In this document: piece by piece, positions 49,140 through 60,881 of the stretch
Layout: every line of letters starts with the position of its first letter
How positions within the stretch are numbered: the stretch's first letter is position 1
DNA from: Hsuehochloa calcarea
Taxonomy: Eukaryota; Streptophyta; Magnoliopsida; Poales; Poaceae
DNA: 64,000 nucleotides
Assembly: GCA_036346395.1 (NCBI GenBank)
Contig: CM070596.1
Location: 3,162,001-3,226,000 of the forward strand
Direction: 5' to 3'
The notes under the pieces: model-generated
Database searches by the model: none
The model's input: only the letters and a program-made list of their open reading frames with translations
Told to the model about the DNA's origin: nothing
Made by a program: the position numbers and the translations under genes

Positions 49140-50045
49140 TCGAGTGGTTAGAGATTTTCCCAATGCCTTTCCTAATGATTTACCCGGAATGCTACCAGAC
49201 AGGGACATAGAGTTTGTCATCAACCTAGTTCCTAGAACTTCATCTATTTAGAGTTTGTCATCAACCTAGTTCCTAGAACTTCATCTATTTTCAAGAGACC
49301 CTACCGTTTGTCTGTCAACGATTTAGTTGAGCTGAAGAAGCAGATCGAGGAGATGCAAGATAAAGGTGTTGTCCGACCAAGTTCTTCACCTTGGGGAGCC
49401 TCAATGATCATTGTTGCAAAGAAGGATGGTACCCAGCGGATGTGTGTGGATTATCGCTCACTCAATGAAGTCACCATCAAGAACAAGTACCCTCTGCCCA
49501 GGATTGATGATTTATTTAACCAGTTGAAGGGAGTCGGAGTGTTCTCCAAGATATATTTAAGATTAGGATATCATCAGCTAAGGATTCGTCAGGAGGATAT
49601 TCTAAGATAACTTTCTCAACCCAGTATGGGTTGTATGAGTATACGGTCATGTCTTTTGGATTGACCAATGCCCCTGCCTACTTTATGAACTTGATGAATA
49701 AAGTATTGATGTAATATTTGGATAAATTTGTCATTGTCTTTATTGACGATATTATAGTATACTCCAAGAGTAAGGAAGAACATTAAGAGCACCTCCGTTT
49801 AGTTCTAAATAAGCTTAGAGATCATCAACTCTATGCCAAGTTCAGCAAGTGTGAGTTTTGAATGAAGGAAGTTATTTTCTTGAGACACGTCATGTCTGTA
49901 GAAGGAGTCACTGTCAACCCTAGCAAGGTCAAGGATGTGCTTAACTGAGAGTCACCCAAGACAATACATCAGATCATAAGTTTTCTTGGTATGGCAGGAT
50001 ATTATCGCCGATTTATAGAATAATTCTCAGGATAGCAAGACCTGT
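49140..50045 (+). pseudogene. Reverse transcriptase domain of the gypsy element
   Basis: Clear RT blocks: the start near 49150 (RDFPNAFP), VVRPSSSPWGASMIIVAKKDG and MCVDYRSLN (49360-49470), YPLPRIDDL, then QYGLYEYTVMSFGLTNAPA, and the active site FIDD (about 49740) in place of the usual YVDD or FIDD. At least seven stops or frameshifts break it. A 41-bp tandem duplication at 49209-49290 is one of them. Confidence 0.88.
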
Positions 50046-50613
50046 CACTCAGTTGCTGAAGAAGGAAAAGAAATTTACTTGGATGCTAGAATGTGAGCAA
50101 TGTTTTCAAAAACTGAAGAAATGTTTGACCACCGCTCCAGTGTTGATCTTACCTGATGTTCAAAAAGATTTTGAGATTTTATGTGATGCGTCACGACAAG
50201 GTCTCGGTTGTGTCCTGATGCAAGAAATGAAGGTAGTAGCATATGCTTCCCGTCAGTTGAGGCCTCATGAAGCGAACTACCACACTCAAAACTTAGAGTT
50301 GGCTGCCGTGGTGCATGCTTTGAAGATATGACGTCATTACCTCATTTATAATCGCTGTGAAGTTTACACTGACCATAAAAGCTTGAAGTACATTTTCACT
50401 CAAGCTGAGCTTAATATGAGGCAACGAAGATGGTTGGAGTTGATCAAAGATTACAACATAGGAATCCATTATCATCCAAGCAAAGCAAATGTTGTAGTAG
50501 ATACTTTAAGTAGAAAGGTCTACTGCAATACTCTGATGATCAAGGAAAGTCAGCTAACACTGCAAGAAGAACTCAGAAGCTCAAGCTTAAATTGGTTGAA
50601 GCAGGTTACTTAG
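50046..50613 (+). pseudogene. RNase H domain of the gypsy element
   Basis: RNase H blocks are in order: FEILCDASRQGLGCVLMQ (catalytic Asp), VVAYASRQLRPHEANYHT and LELAAVVHALK, a stop at 50330, then VYTDHKSLKYIF, RQRRWLELIKDY and PSKANVVVDTLSR. It is nearly full-length but split by one stop. Confidence 0.85.
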
Positions 50614-50799
50614 CTGCTTTGGAAGTTCAACCTAGTCAGTAGAATCAAATCAAGAAAGCTCAGCTTGAAGATGCTGATGTCAAGGAGATCAAGAGTAACA
50701 TGAAGAAGGGTAAATCTATAAGATTTTCAGAAGATGAGTAAGGAACCATTTTGTTTGAGAACTTATCTGTGTACCGGACTAGAAAAAGCTTAAGCAGTT

Positions 50800-51790
50800 G
50801 ATACTCAAGGAAACACATGAAACCTTATATTCCATTCACCCCAGAAGTGCCAAGATGTATCAAGATCTCAAGGAGTTATATTGGTGGCCTAGCATGAAGT
50901 GAGAGATTACAGAGTATGTAGCACAGTGTGATGTTTGCCAGCGAGTTCAAGCCAAGCATCAGAGACCTACTGGACTCTTGCAACCTTTGCAGATGCCTCA
51001 ATGGAAATGAGAAGAAATTAGTATGGATTTTATCCCGGTCTACCAAGAACAAGAGTTGGATATGATTCTATCTGGGTAATTGTAGATCGTCTAACAAAAG
51101 TTACACACTTTCTTCCAGTCAAGACTACCTACTTAGGAGACAGACTTGCAAAATTGCATATGACAAAAATGGTATGTCTATATGGTGTACCAAAGAAGAT
51201 TATGTCGGATCGAGGATCCCAGTTCACCTCAAGATTCTGGCAGAAACTACATGACGTTTTGGGCACTAATCTAAATTTCAGTACATCCTACCATCCACAG
51301 ACATATGGCTAAATAGAAAGATTAAATCAAATCCTATAGGATATGCTGAAAGCCTGCGTTCTAGCAAACAAGACTAGTTGGGACCAAAGTCTGTCTTATG
51401 CAGAGTTTTCATACAACAAGAGTTATTAATCAAGCCTACAAATATCCCCGTTTGAAGCTCTTTACGGAAGGAAATAAAGAACACCCTTGTATTGGACCGA
51501 AACAAATGAAGGACAAGTACTCAGACCAGATATCTTGAAGGAAGTCAAAGATCAAGTTCGGTCAATTAGAGAAAAGTTGAGGTCGGCACAGTCCAGGCAG
51601 AAAAGTTATGCCGATAACCATCGTTGAGACTTAGCTTTCGCACCTAGAGATCACTTGTACCTGAAGGTTTCACCACTCAAAGGAATGTGTCTCTTCAGAG
51701 TAAGCAGGAAGCTCACACCAAGATACATTGGACCTTTTCCAGTTCTAACCAGAAGAGGAGAAGTTGCTTACAAGTTGGAGCTCCCACCTC
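50800..51790 (+). pseudogene. Integrase domain of the gypsy element
   Basis: The zinc-binding start is recognisable (HPRSAKMYQDLKELYWWPSM, then CDVCQRVQAKHQ). The core shows MDFIPV, DRGSQFTSRFW-like text at about 51210-51240, and FSYNKSY with PFEALYGR at about 51400-51470. Stops are frequent. Integrase inserts the cDNA in active elements. Confidence 0.8.
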
Positions 51791-52062
51791 AGCTTTCAGA
51801 TGTGCATGACGTCTTCTAGGTGTCTCAATTGAAGAAGTGTATGAATGTGCAAGAGGAGCAGATGCCGTTAGAAGCAGTGGATCTACAAGAAGATCTCACC
51901 TTCAAGGAACAACCCGTCAAGATTTTGGAAGTGGTAGAGCAAGTGACGAGAAGCAAGATCATCTATTTCTGCAAGGTACGGTGGAGCAATCACACTCAAA
52001 AGAAAGCCACCAAGGAACGTGAAGAAGACTTGAAGGCTCGAGTTTTCACACCTATTCCCTAG
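51790..52062 (+). pseudogene. Chromodomain-like C-terminus of the gypsy polyprotein
   Basis: The last open piece (51820-52062) reads SQLKKCMNVQEEQMPLEAVD, then PVKILEVVEQVTRSKIIYFC and VRWSNHTQKKATKEREEDL. This matches the tail of RIRE3-type chromovirus elements, where such a domain is thought to steer integration towards heterochromatin. The polyprotein stops at 52060. Confidence 0.8.
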
Positions 52063-52109
52063 TCAGCCCGAATCTCGGGATCGAGATTCCTTTTAAGGAT
52101 GGTAGGATT

Positions 52110-52299
52110 TGTAGTATCTTGTTTTTCATTTTTGTTTAGGAGTTCAAAATTTGTTTGAATTCGAGTGCTCAATATATTTATCTCAAAACTCAAAACTTCA
52201 ATTTTCGGAATCCTCATTTTCTCTTGGGCCTTGGCCCCTTTCTTTGCTTCCCATGGCCCGGCCCAGCCGGTCTTTCTCCCTCGGCGCCCTCCCATGCCC
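52110..52299 (+). mobile_element. Truncated 3' LTR of the gypsy element
   Basis: Begins TGTAGTATCTTG after a purine-rich stretch and matches the first 190 bp of the 5' LTR (34593 onward). It stops at the insertion of the inverted solo LTR. The sequence beyond that insertion (57018 on) does not continue the LTR, so the rest has been lost. Confidence 0.85.
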
Positions 52300-54101
52300 T
52301 GTCGGGACCTCGAGTCGCTGAACCCGAGCCCTCTGTGTATTCCGAACTAGTCTTAGATCAGTAGCTAGCTCACACAGTTGCAACATCTATGTAATCATAT
52401 CCATACAACAAAATATCTATGAAGCATACAAAGTAATATTACTTTGTAGCGAAAGGACATAATGGTCAAGTCTTACATAGGTTGCCACACAGGGCTTAAC
52501 AACAAAAGATAAACTTACAGCAGAAACCAAAATGTCTCATGGTAGCCATCCGACGTGCCCATAAACAATCGAGTGGAGGATAGGGCCTAGCTCGCATAGT
52601 CTTCAAAGCAATCTTCCTCGTAGAACTCAGTGCTCCCTGGTTCTTCTTCGGCGACTGGTCAACAAATGGCGTATAGCCATGAGTACATAAAGTACTCAGC
52701 AAGTCGTAGGGAAATATATGCAAATAGTATTCATGCAAGGCTTAAACAAGTATATATTTATGTTTAATTTGCTGAAAGCGGTATTGGCATTAAATACAAT
52801 AAGTAAATTGTAAAGCATAATTCAAAAGATTAATACATAAGTAATCAAGTTCTTTGAAACAACTAGTGAACACCTCGGTTCACTTCCCAACCATCAACCA
52901 CATCTAGATCGCTTCCCAACCAAACCATTCCAATATTTTTATGAAAATCTACACCTTGTGTGAAATCACTAGGCATTGTCCATAACCGGGGACACAACTA
53001 TTTGTATAGTTTTTAACACTACAAAGTTGTACAGCTTGACCCACAAGCGATAATCATCTCATAATGTCAAACATGACACGCTTCCGAAGGCATACAACTA
53101 AGTGATTATCACAAGGCTTTTACAAAGCTCTATTTTGACTCGGTTCTGCTCGCTAATGATTTGTCATTCTGGGTCCCCTCTTGCTCCGCTTAACAACCCA
53201 AACAGAACCGACTCAAAATATTGTTAATTAGTTGGCCAGGTCCACCCCACCCTGGACATGTGGTTCTATGGTATAGCCCAGATCAATGACGCACAAAGTT
53301 AGTTCCTTAGTGACTACTCAGGCAAGGCAACCATATCCCAAAATTCTCCCCCTTTATTGCACGATTATTCACGTGAGTATGAAATCATTTTTGGTTCAAC
53401 CCTACCAAATGACAACCCTTGCCATAGCACAACAAATTTTATCAATAGTAGCTCTGCCACAATTTTATATATCATTAAGTCAAATTTATCATCATTGAAT
53501 CATGTGATCGAGAGACCATCGCATAACTAAACCATGACTAAGCATAATACGCACTCATGTTGGTATTACAGTAATGTTCAACTAAGATTACTCAACCTAT
53601 GGTGTCCAAGGGTACATATCAATATATCATTTACAATTATTCAAGGAGTCATATGGTCAACTAGGTATTTAACTACTCCCAGAAATAATTAATATAAAAA
53701 TAGCAATGCATGCTGATATAAAACAATATACTTTTTATAAAATGGGTATGACATGATCAAAAGTCTATGACTTGCCTTCGACGAAGTTTTGAGTGGCTTT
53801 GGCCGACGGGTCCAAGAACTCTTCGGAAACACTAGAATATATACGTACGAAAAGAGAAAAATAAGTATAACAATTTCAAATAAAATCCATAAATTACCAA
53901 ACTAGAGCCAAAAGAAAGGTGTTGAATTTAGAAATAAAAATTATTCGATTTGGAGTTTGTATGTGAAAGTTATAGCCTAAACCATTTCTGTCGAAAGAGA
54001 AAATCCAATAATTAGGGTTTTGGTTACTGTTCATTGGTTCGACTACATATGGTCGGAAGGAGCTTCGATTACATCCTAGTCGGAAGAAGGTTCGACAATA
54101 T

Positions 54102-55877
54102 AAAGGTTCGACCCTAAGCAACGGTCGGAACGACAAAAACAACTAGAGAGGGTGAATAAGATAATGAAAACACATCAAAGAGCTATGGAAGCTATGAAGA
54201 TCAAGGCAATGGAAGACTAATATTGAATCCAATATAAACCCCTAAGCAAAACGACAAAAACAACAAAGATTAAAACACATCAGTGGGCTACCAGTCGGAC
54301 CGTTAACCTTGGGCGGTCGGACCGATTTCCAGCCGGTCTGACCGGTGGCCATGGGGTGGCACGCAAGCGATCGACCGCGTCCTCGATGCATTGAAAAACC
54401 CGATGACGAAGATGTAAATAGATGAAACTTTTGATCTACTAATCCAAACTTGATGAAACTTGGAACACACCTTCTCTATGATATCAGGGACCTATTCCAA
54501 TTGAAGATTATGATAATTCTTGGAGGAATCAAGATCCTTTTCCGTTTGATCAAAGAAGGGTTCAAAACCGGGTCAAAACGAAAACTTGATCCAAGATCTT
54601 GCTCGTGGGTAATTGATGATCAAGATGATCCTAGATAGGTTTCCACACGTCACAGCAAGCTAGATCACGTGAAGAATTCAATTAAAAACTCGCGGATCAA
54701 AGAAAGACCAAAAATCATCAAATAGAGAGAAAGAACGCAATGAGACAAAACATTGATCAAACTTTCCTTTGATTGATTGATATGATCTGGGCTTACAGCC
54801 ACTCCATCAATGGAGGACAATGCTCAATCCAAGAGCACAAAAATCACATCAAACTATCAAGAACCATAGCCTCCACAAAAGCTCTCCCTAAGAAAATTAG
54901 GGTTTACAAAAATTACAAAAGAGACGAAGCAGAGGTGCAACCACCTCCCTCTCCCTAAGAAAATTAGTGTTTACAAAATTTGACTCTATTTATAGTGGAG
55001 GCTTAGACCTTCTAGAAGTTTGACTCTATTGGACTCCCGTTAAGACCCAAAACAAATGGGACACTTACGTATGCATTTTAATGTGTCGTCTTTTACATCC
55101 CTTGACCTAACTAGCTACACCTTGCGCCATCTTGTGCCTCGAATTAGCTAATAGGTCACCCTTGTCCATCTTGCACCACGCTTAAGTACATTGACCTCAC
55201 ACGGCATCGTCGATCGTTCTGGACCTCAGCTCTCTAAGACTAGTCCCGATCATCCTCGCTCTTGACCGTCGTTGACCACCAAGCAACCTGCACAATAATA
55301 GACAAGTAAACCGAATTTGGAAACAAGTTCTTCACAACTTGACCCATATTAGTCAAAACATGCATCATGCAAAATATATGCCCTGAAACTCATGACTTTG
55401 ACCTAACACACGAATATCGCCGCCACACCGGGTGACGAACAAAGTGAAAACCGGTCGGACTGCCCCTAGGGCCGGTCTGACCACCACCTATGAGCTGGTC
55501 AGACCGCCAGCAATGCCTTAGCCGATTTTCAACCTCTGAAAAGTGAAACCTACTGGAAATTTCAAACCAATAGAACTTTTGACTAGAGACTCCAAAAATT
55601 ATGGGACCAAGTGCAATAAAATCCCCTCTCTTGCCTACACCCTCTATTTTTGGCCCAGCTCAATTCTCACTTTCTGTAACAGGCCGGTCCGACTGCCACC
55701 AAGGCCGGTCAGACCAGCCATGGATCGGTCAGACCGGCCACCCTGGCCGGTCAGACCGATTCTGGCCTGACAGCATGCCAACTTTGCCGAAAACACATAA
55801 AACGACAAACCATTAACGTCATTGCCAATTGTCACATCATCCTAAGATCTAGAGCATATCCCCATGATATCCACAAC
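54102..55877 (+). mobile_element. Second copy of the TGTTGGACC... LTR-like repeat
   Basis: Diverged relative of 42311-47337, sharing the 'GAGGGTGAATA' start, the GGCCGGTCTGACC-type words and the same end (CCCCATGATATCCACAAC). It lies inside the minisatellite part of the inverted solo LTR. A roughly 67-bp tandem duplication (CTCTCCCTAAGAAAATTAG...) is present near 54883-54970. The left border is approximate. Confidence 0.6.
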
Positions 55878-56372
55878 TACATCCTAGTCAGAAGGAGGTT
55901 CGACTACATCCTGATCGGAAGGAGGTTCGACAACAGGAGGTTTCGACTACCAGGTCGGAAGGATGTTCGACTACATCCTGGTAAAAGGAGGTTCGACAAC
56001 AGGAGGTTTCGACTACCTGGTCGGAAGAAGGTTCGACTACCTGGTCGGAAGGTGCTTTGACTACACCATGATCGAAAGGAGGTTCGACAACAGAAGGTTT
56101 TGACTGCCTGGTTAGAAGGAGATTCGACTACCTGGCCGGAATGTGGTTCGATTACACCCTGGTCGGAAGGAAGTTCGACTACCTGGTCGAAGAAGGTTCG
56201 ACCACATCCTGGTCAGAAGGAGGTTCGACAACATGAGGTTTCGACTACCTGGTTGGAAGGAGGTTCAAATACCTGGTCGGAGGGTGGTTCGACTACACCC
56301 TGGTCAGAAGGAGGTTCGACTACACGTGGTCAGAAGGTGGTTCAACTACATCCTGGTCGGAAGGAGGTCGGT
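55878..56372 (-). repeat. Minisatellite inside the inverted solo LTR
   Basis: The reverse complement of the 35481-35900 unit: repeated TCGGAAGGAGGTTCGACTAC words with CATCCTGG or CTGG linkers. Another short piece lies left of the nested insert at about 54035-54110. Confidence 0.85.
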
Positions 56373-57017
56373 AGACGGCGAACGACAGTGGAGAAGGTGC
56401 CGACCAGAGGCGAAGGGGAGGCAAAATACGGCGGCGGCGGTGGACCAAAGATGAAACCGCTTGGGGAGAGATTCCTCGTGCTATGGCGCACCGGATGACG
56501 TGGTCGAAGCGGCGAAAAACTTACCGGAGGGTAGTTTGCCGGTAGAGGCGCACGGCGGTAGTGGAGCTCTGGCGTTCCTCTGCTCTTGGCGTTTGGGAAG
56601 AAGGGGGAGAAGATGGGGAAGGGCAAGGGAGGTGCACCAAGGCTTGTTATAGCCAAAGGAGGGGGAAGAACCGGGGGGATGGAGCTGGGCTCAGCTCGGC
56701 TCGAGCGGCGGCGCATGTCGCAGGGGCACATGTGCAATGCACCTGGGTGGCAATGGAGCGGCCAGGGGGGAAGGCAAGGGTATGGGGATGCACTGGGGGA
56801 GGGGAAGAACCTGGGTGCGTTGCCGTGCAGGAGCGCGGCGAGGGAGGAAGGTCGGTTGGGTCAGGTCAGGGGAAGGAAAGAAAGGGGTCAAGGCTCAAGA
56901 GAAAATGAGGATTCCAAAAATTGAAGTTTTGAATTTTGAGATAAATTGATTGAGCAATTGAATTCAAACAAATTTTGAACTCCTAAACGAAAACGAAAAA
57001 TTGGATGCTACATGCCC

Positions 57018-58185
57018 CCACAGCCCGGATCTCCTTGCCACGTCCCCACCGCGCAGCAAGTGGCCTACCGCCGAACAGAAGCCCTCCACGTGGCCTACTA
57101 CGGGTCTAGGACGCAGTAGCCCCTACTGTGTCATTTGAGTGCAAAATCGATGCCACTTTTGTTCATTCGTGTAGGAGCTATTTTTGCTAGTTCATCATAC
57201 AATAGTATCATTTTAGCCAATTACTCATGTGAAAGCCACTCGAGATACCATGACCTCTCCAACCTGCCCACTGTACTCACAGAAATGCTAGGAGATACGC
57301 TATATTAGATTGGAACAAGATGACAAATATTACTACGCATACAAACATTTGTTTCATCTACCATAGTACTCTTTTTTTGCTATTATAAGAAAGATGTCCA
57401 CGCACATACCATCACTAACACACACACAAGCACTCTTAGAAAGACAAAGACGGGATAAATTCAAAATCTCACAAAAATCCTACTAAAATGTACTCGTGTG
57501 TGTATAATAATAAGCAATAATAAGCACCAGGGTTTAAACACTAATGATAGAGTCATACACCTACAACTCCACCACTCAACAAAAGATAGTTCCTACCGTA
57601 ATACTCATATTATTTTTACAAACTCATTAATGTCCAAAATCACAAACATCAAAATCTTCGAACTTCAATAATAGCCGCGGTACCACGTCAACTGAAATTT
57701 AAACACGCCATTCATAATAATTTAGAAAGAAAAAAAAAGCAGGGGGAAAATCACTGCAGTAAAGAGCAATTTTAAATTTAATGCTAGTACAGTCCCAATA
57801 CTAACTTGTCAGCGTAGAGGAAGGACATCGGCCCTATTTGTTTCAGCTTTTTGTGTAGCTTAAAAGTCAAAAAACCTAAGCCTATCATGACATCAGTTCA
57901 ATCCGCAAACTTGCAGTCTTGTACACCGTCATAATGTCCTACACTACACCACGAGAGGGCCAGAGGGGAGACACATCCTCAAATTGTTAAATCTTCTTAG
58001 CAAAATTGCAGTACTCATGCTTCCACCTACACATCCGGCTGCAGAACCACCTCTCCTCGCCGTCGCCCTCGTCCCAGGCTTCCGACATCTCCATCTCCCC
58101 GCACCACGGATTCACACATGGACTTGGAGGCTTAGCCATCATCCAGCGGCGCATCATTTAGCCTTCTCATGACCGACGCAGCCTG
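57018..58185. other. Intergenic region between the retrotransposon block and the F-box pseudogene
   Basis: The first 120 bp are GC-rich, the rest AT-rich. No gene, LTR continuation or clear transposon end is visible. The part nearest 58185 may be the 3' UTR of the old F-box gene. Confidence 0.4.
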
Positions 58186-58846
58186 TCAGCGTACGGAAGC
58201 AATCCTGCGCCTTGTTCTTGGGCCAGTGGATGCAGATGCATGTACCCCCTCCAAACATTCTAGCACCTGCTCGATTCTGTCCATCGACAGCGAGTGCGAG
58301 TCGTGCAACATAATCATGCCAATCATGTAGGCCGCAGCGACATGGCCGCGCTCCATGGCACAGTGGAGGTGCCAGAGCCCGCTCGCCTTTCTTCTCCAGT
58401 TGCAGAATTCCTCCTAGCAAAAGAGATGGCGAAATCAAGATAACTTCTGTCTGTGCCATGCAGTTCTATTTAATTCTGTGTTTCAGACGTTACCAATCCA
58501 AGGATGTAGGATGCCTCGGGATTGCCGCTTGTCGCACACTGCCGGGGCACCGAGAGGAACCTCACCTTGTCCCACCAGTGCAGCCCCCACTCCTTGTGCA
58601 CTGCCATGCACCGCCCCACCTTCCTCACCGTCGTCGCATCACATCACGGAACACCTCACACCTGCACATGCAGGACATGCATTTCACAGTTACTGTATTT
58701 TGCATGAAAGCACACTGAGAAGATCAGAAACAATTGACTTACGATCGCCTGAGGTTGACAATATCGTTGAGGGGCGTCGTCGATTTCGTGGTGATGTTTG
58801 CAGTCACCTCCACAAGAATGTCAGAAGGGAGTTCAGCGATGTCCAT
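58186..58846 (-). pseudogene. F-box protein gene broken by a 5-bp duplication
   Basis: Three exons on the minus strand: 58846-58743, 58661-58494 and 58413-58186, with good GT-AG borders. Exon 1 encodes an F-box start (MDIAELPSDILVEVTANI, then NDIVNLRRS). Exon 2 encodes the rest of the F-box and a helix pair (VHKEWGLHWWDKVRFL, GNPEASYILGL). Exon 3 encodes SGLWHLHCAMERGHVAAAYM and more. This is the layout of grass F-box proteins of the At2g35280 type with TPR/Sel1-like helices; such proteins recruit targets to SCF ubiquitin ligases. In exon 2 the plus strand has ATCAC twice at 58638-58647, shifting the frame and giving an early TGA. The product is also short for the family. It is probably a pseudogene or a recently broken allele. 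Confidence 0.7.
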
Positions 58847-60881
58847 GCCTGAAGAAAGCGCATTCTCCTCATCCCTTGGCTTCTTAAGGCTGCTCCTATG
58901 ACCACATCACATGCGCGTGTAAGTATAACTAACTGTAGGAAGGTTGAAAGGAAGGCAGGAAAGGAGGTTGTTTGTGGTCTATAGATGATCCTGGAATTTG
59001 AGACCAGGAACAAGCGGTGGGGCCGCAAACAATTATATCACGCCAGGGCCAGAAGAAATAGTTTGAGTTGTTTACTTGCTATGGACATCTAGCTAGCTTA
59101 CGCGTGGACTTCAAAGATCTAAGTAAAGCCTGTCTTCATTGAATTGGCTCATAACAGAAAATTAGCTGTGACGTACAAAAGAACAGGAACTCATCCCTAG
59201 TTGGCACAGAATGAGAAGGAACAAAGCAACCTATTGTTTTCCTGACAGATTTTGACTTGATGGCACATGTCAGATCTAATTACATTAAACCTAATGTATG
59301 CTCAAAAAATATAACCCTTAATTGTCTCTATTACCGTTTGCACATGCAGAGATCGTTAGCTGCAATCATGTCAGAATGAATCAATGAAGTTGTGCATTAT
59401 ACACCAACAGCTCGTGTACTAGATAACAAAGTCCAAGAAAGGAACAAATATACAAAACAAACAAAATTGGTAGCTCAAAACAGGTCACTAATACTCACCA
59501 AGTTCCAAGTCTGGCACAACATCAACGGGGTATGCAGCTGTGTACAACATCCATTGTCAATCAGTCCTCCAATTCAGCAGTGAATCTCTATACAACAACG
59601 AGCAAGAAATGGAATAATAGAATGTTGAGAAGCAATGAACTTAGCTGTATAAATCAAATTGTTCTACATAAATTGTTGCAAGCACCGCCAGTTCACATCT
59701 CAGAACTGTAGATCTTTAATTTCTGATCAACAGCACTCAGGCTTAAACCGGTGAGACTAATCTACATATAGCCTAACATCCATTCATTGGAAACCTAAAA
59801 GTTTGAAATAATTACGCAAACCCCAACGAAAGAAGTGAAATATCGAAGTTTTAATGAGAAAAGGAACAGAGATCAATCTAATTTCAAATTTTACACTTCA
59901 TAGTAGTACATCAACGATCTGAATGCCAAACTTATAGATAGATTTTTCAATTTAATATCTCCAAGAATGCATGAACCCGACATGATAAAAATAACTTGAG
60001 AATACATTTTTCCCTTGTGAACGAGTTGAGTCGGTAACAATAACTACTTCACTGTTAATCTAAAGAGCGAGATGAATGCATGAACCCCCTGAACATACCA
60101 GACATAGGTTGAGCTCCCCAACAGTGTCAAAAAGTGCATGATTACCTTTTAAAAAGTGCATGATTGAACATGTAATTAATTGCAGAACTTACAGGATATA
60201 GGATGAGATCCCCCTAACAGCCTTTCTTGTCACAATTGCTTTAACCATCAGCTCTGTCCGAAAGGGTAGTATACAATGAAAGAACATTGCAGTTCTTAAT
60301 AATTTGATGAGATTACATAACCCACCTGCACAACAAAACAAATAATGCCAAATGATTATCCTATTCTTTGCAACAATCTTGTTAATATTGTTGCCATATA
60401 AGCAATCATTCCCAGATTTCTTAACATGACCACACCCATGACATGTCAGTGGATTGTTAGAACTATCATAGTGCCTCAATAATGTACAAACAGACCACCT
60501 TTGTCTGATAGAAATAACCTGGACTCTGCAGGCACAGACAAGTTGTCTAGAGTCTAGACACTTGATCAGGGCCTGTATTTGTTTACCTAATCAAAACTGA
60601 GCAATGTGCATACCATTATATCACGGATCTCGAAATGGTTAGAGAACACAGCACCCAATCAAAGGATGATTACCACTGAAGGTCTCTCTGACTAGATGGT
60701 AAAAAGAAATATATTACACTATACTACAGTCACCTCACCTATACTGGGATCTACTTAATATGAGTAGCTAATCATATTGAAGCTTCCAATAACAGATATG
60801 TTTTCGAGCTGCATAGCTAGTCCCAAGCAAGTTATCAAACTTTCCATACATGTCAATTGTCTAGGGTAGAGAGAGACTTAC
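58847..60881. other. Intergenic region and probable 3' UTR of the PPR gene
   Basis: AT-rich. The last part is likely the PPR 3' UTR, possibly with introns. Small ORFs such as 60189-60479 show no domain. No transposon ends were resolved. Confidence 0.4.

Larger units (their letters stand above)
34593..52299 (+). mobile_element. Ty3-gypsy LTR retrotransposon (RIRE3-like), decayed and invaded by other elements
   Basis: The 5' LTR starts TGTAGCATCCCG (34593) and ends GTGCCGACA (41954). The primer-binding site is at 41959. Gag-pol remnants run from about 47560 to 52061. The 3' LTR begins TGTAGTATC (52110) and is cut after 190 bp. Domain order PR, RT, RNase H, INT identifies the gypsy lineage. The C-terminal stretch after INT resembles the chromodomain-like tail of Tekay/Del elements. 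Insertions inside are at 36389-40702 (in the LTR) and 42311-47337 (in the leader, itself carrying 43863-46962). The coding region is full of stops and cannot support movement. Confidence 0.85.
52300..57012 (-). mobile_element. Solo LTR of the same gypsy family, inverted, with target duplication
   Basis: On the minus strand it begins TGTAGCATCCAATTTTTCG and ends CTCGAGGTCCCGACA. The flanks are a perfect 5-bp duplication TGCCC (52295-52299 and 57013-57017). It holds a nested repeat at about 54102-55877; the net LTR is about 2.94 kb, close to the 3.04 kb of the 5' LTR of the outer element. No internal region is present. Confidence 0.9.

Noticed and set aside
58458..58852. Plus-strand ORFs opposite the F-box exons
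   Set aside because: They are antisense to recognisable F-box coding sequence.
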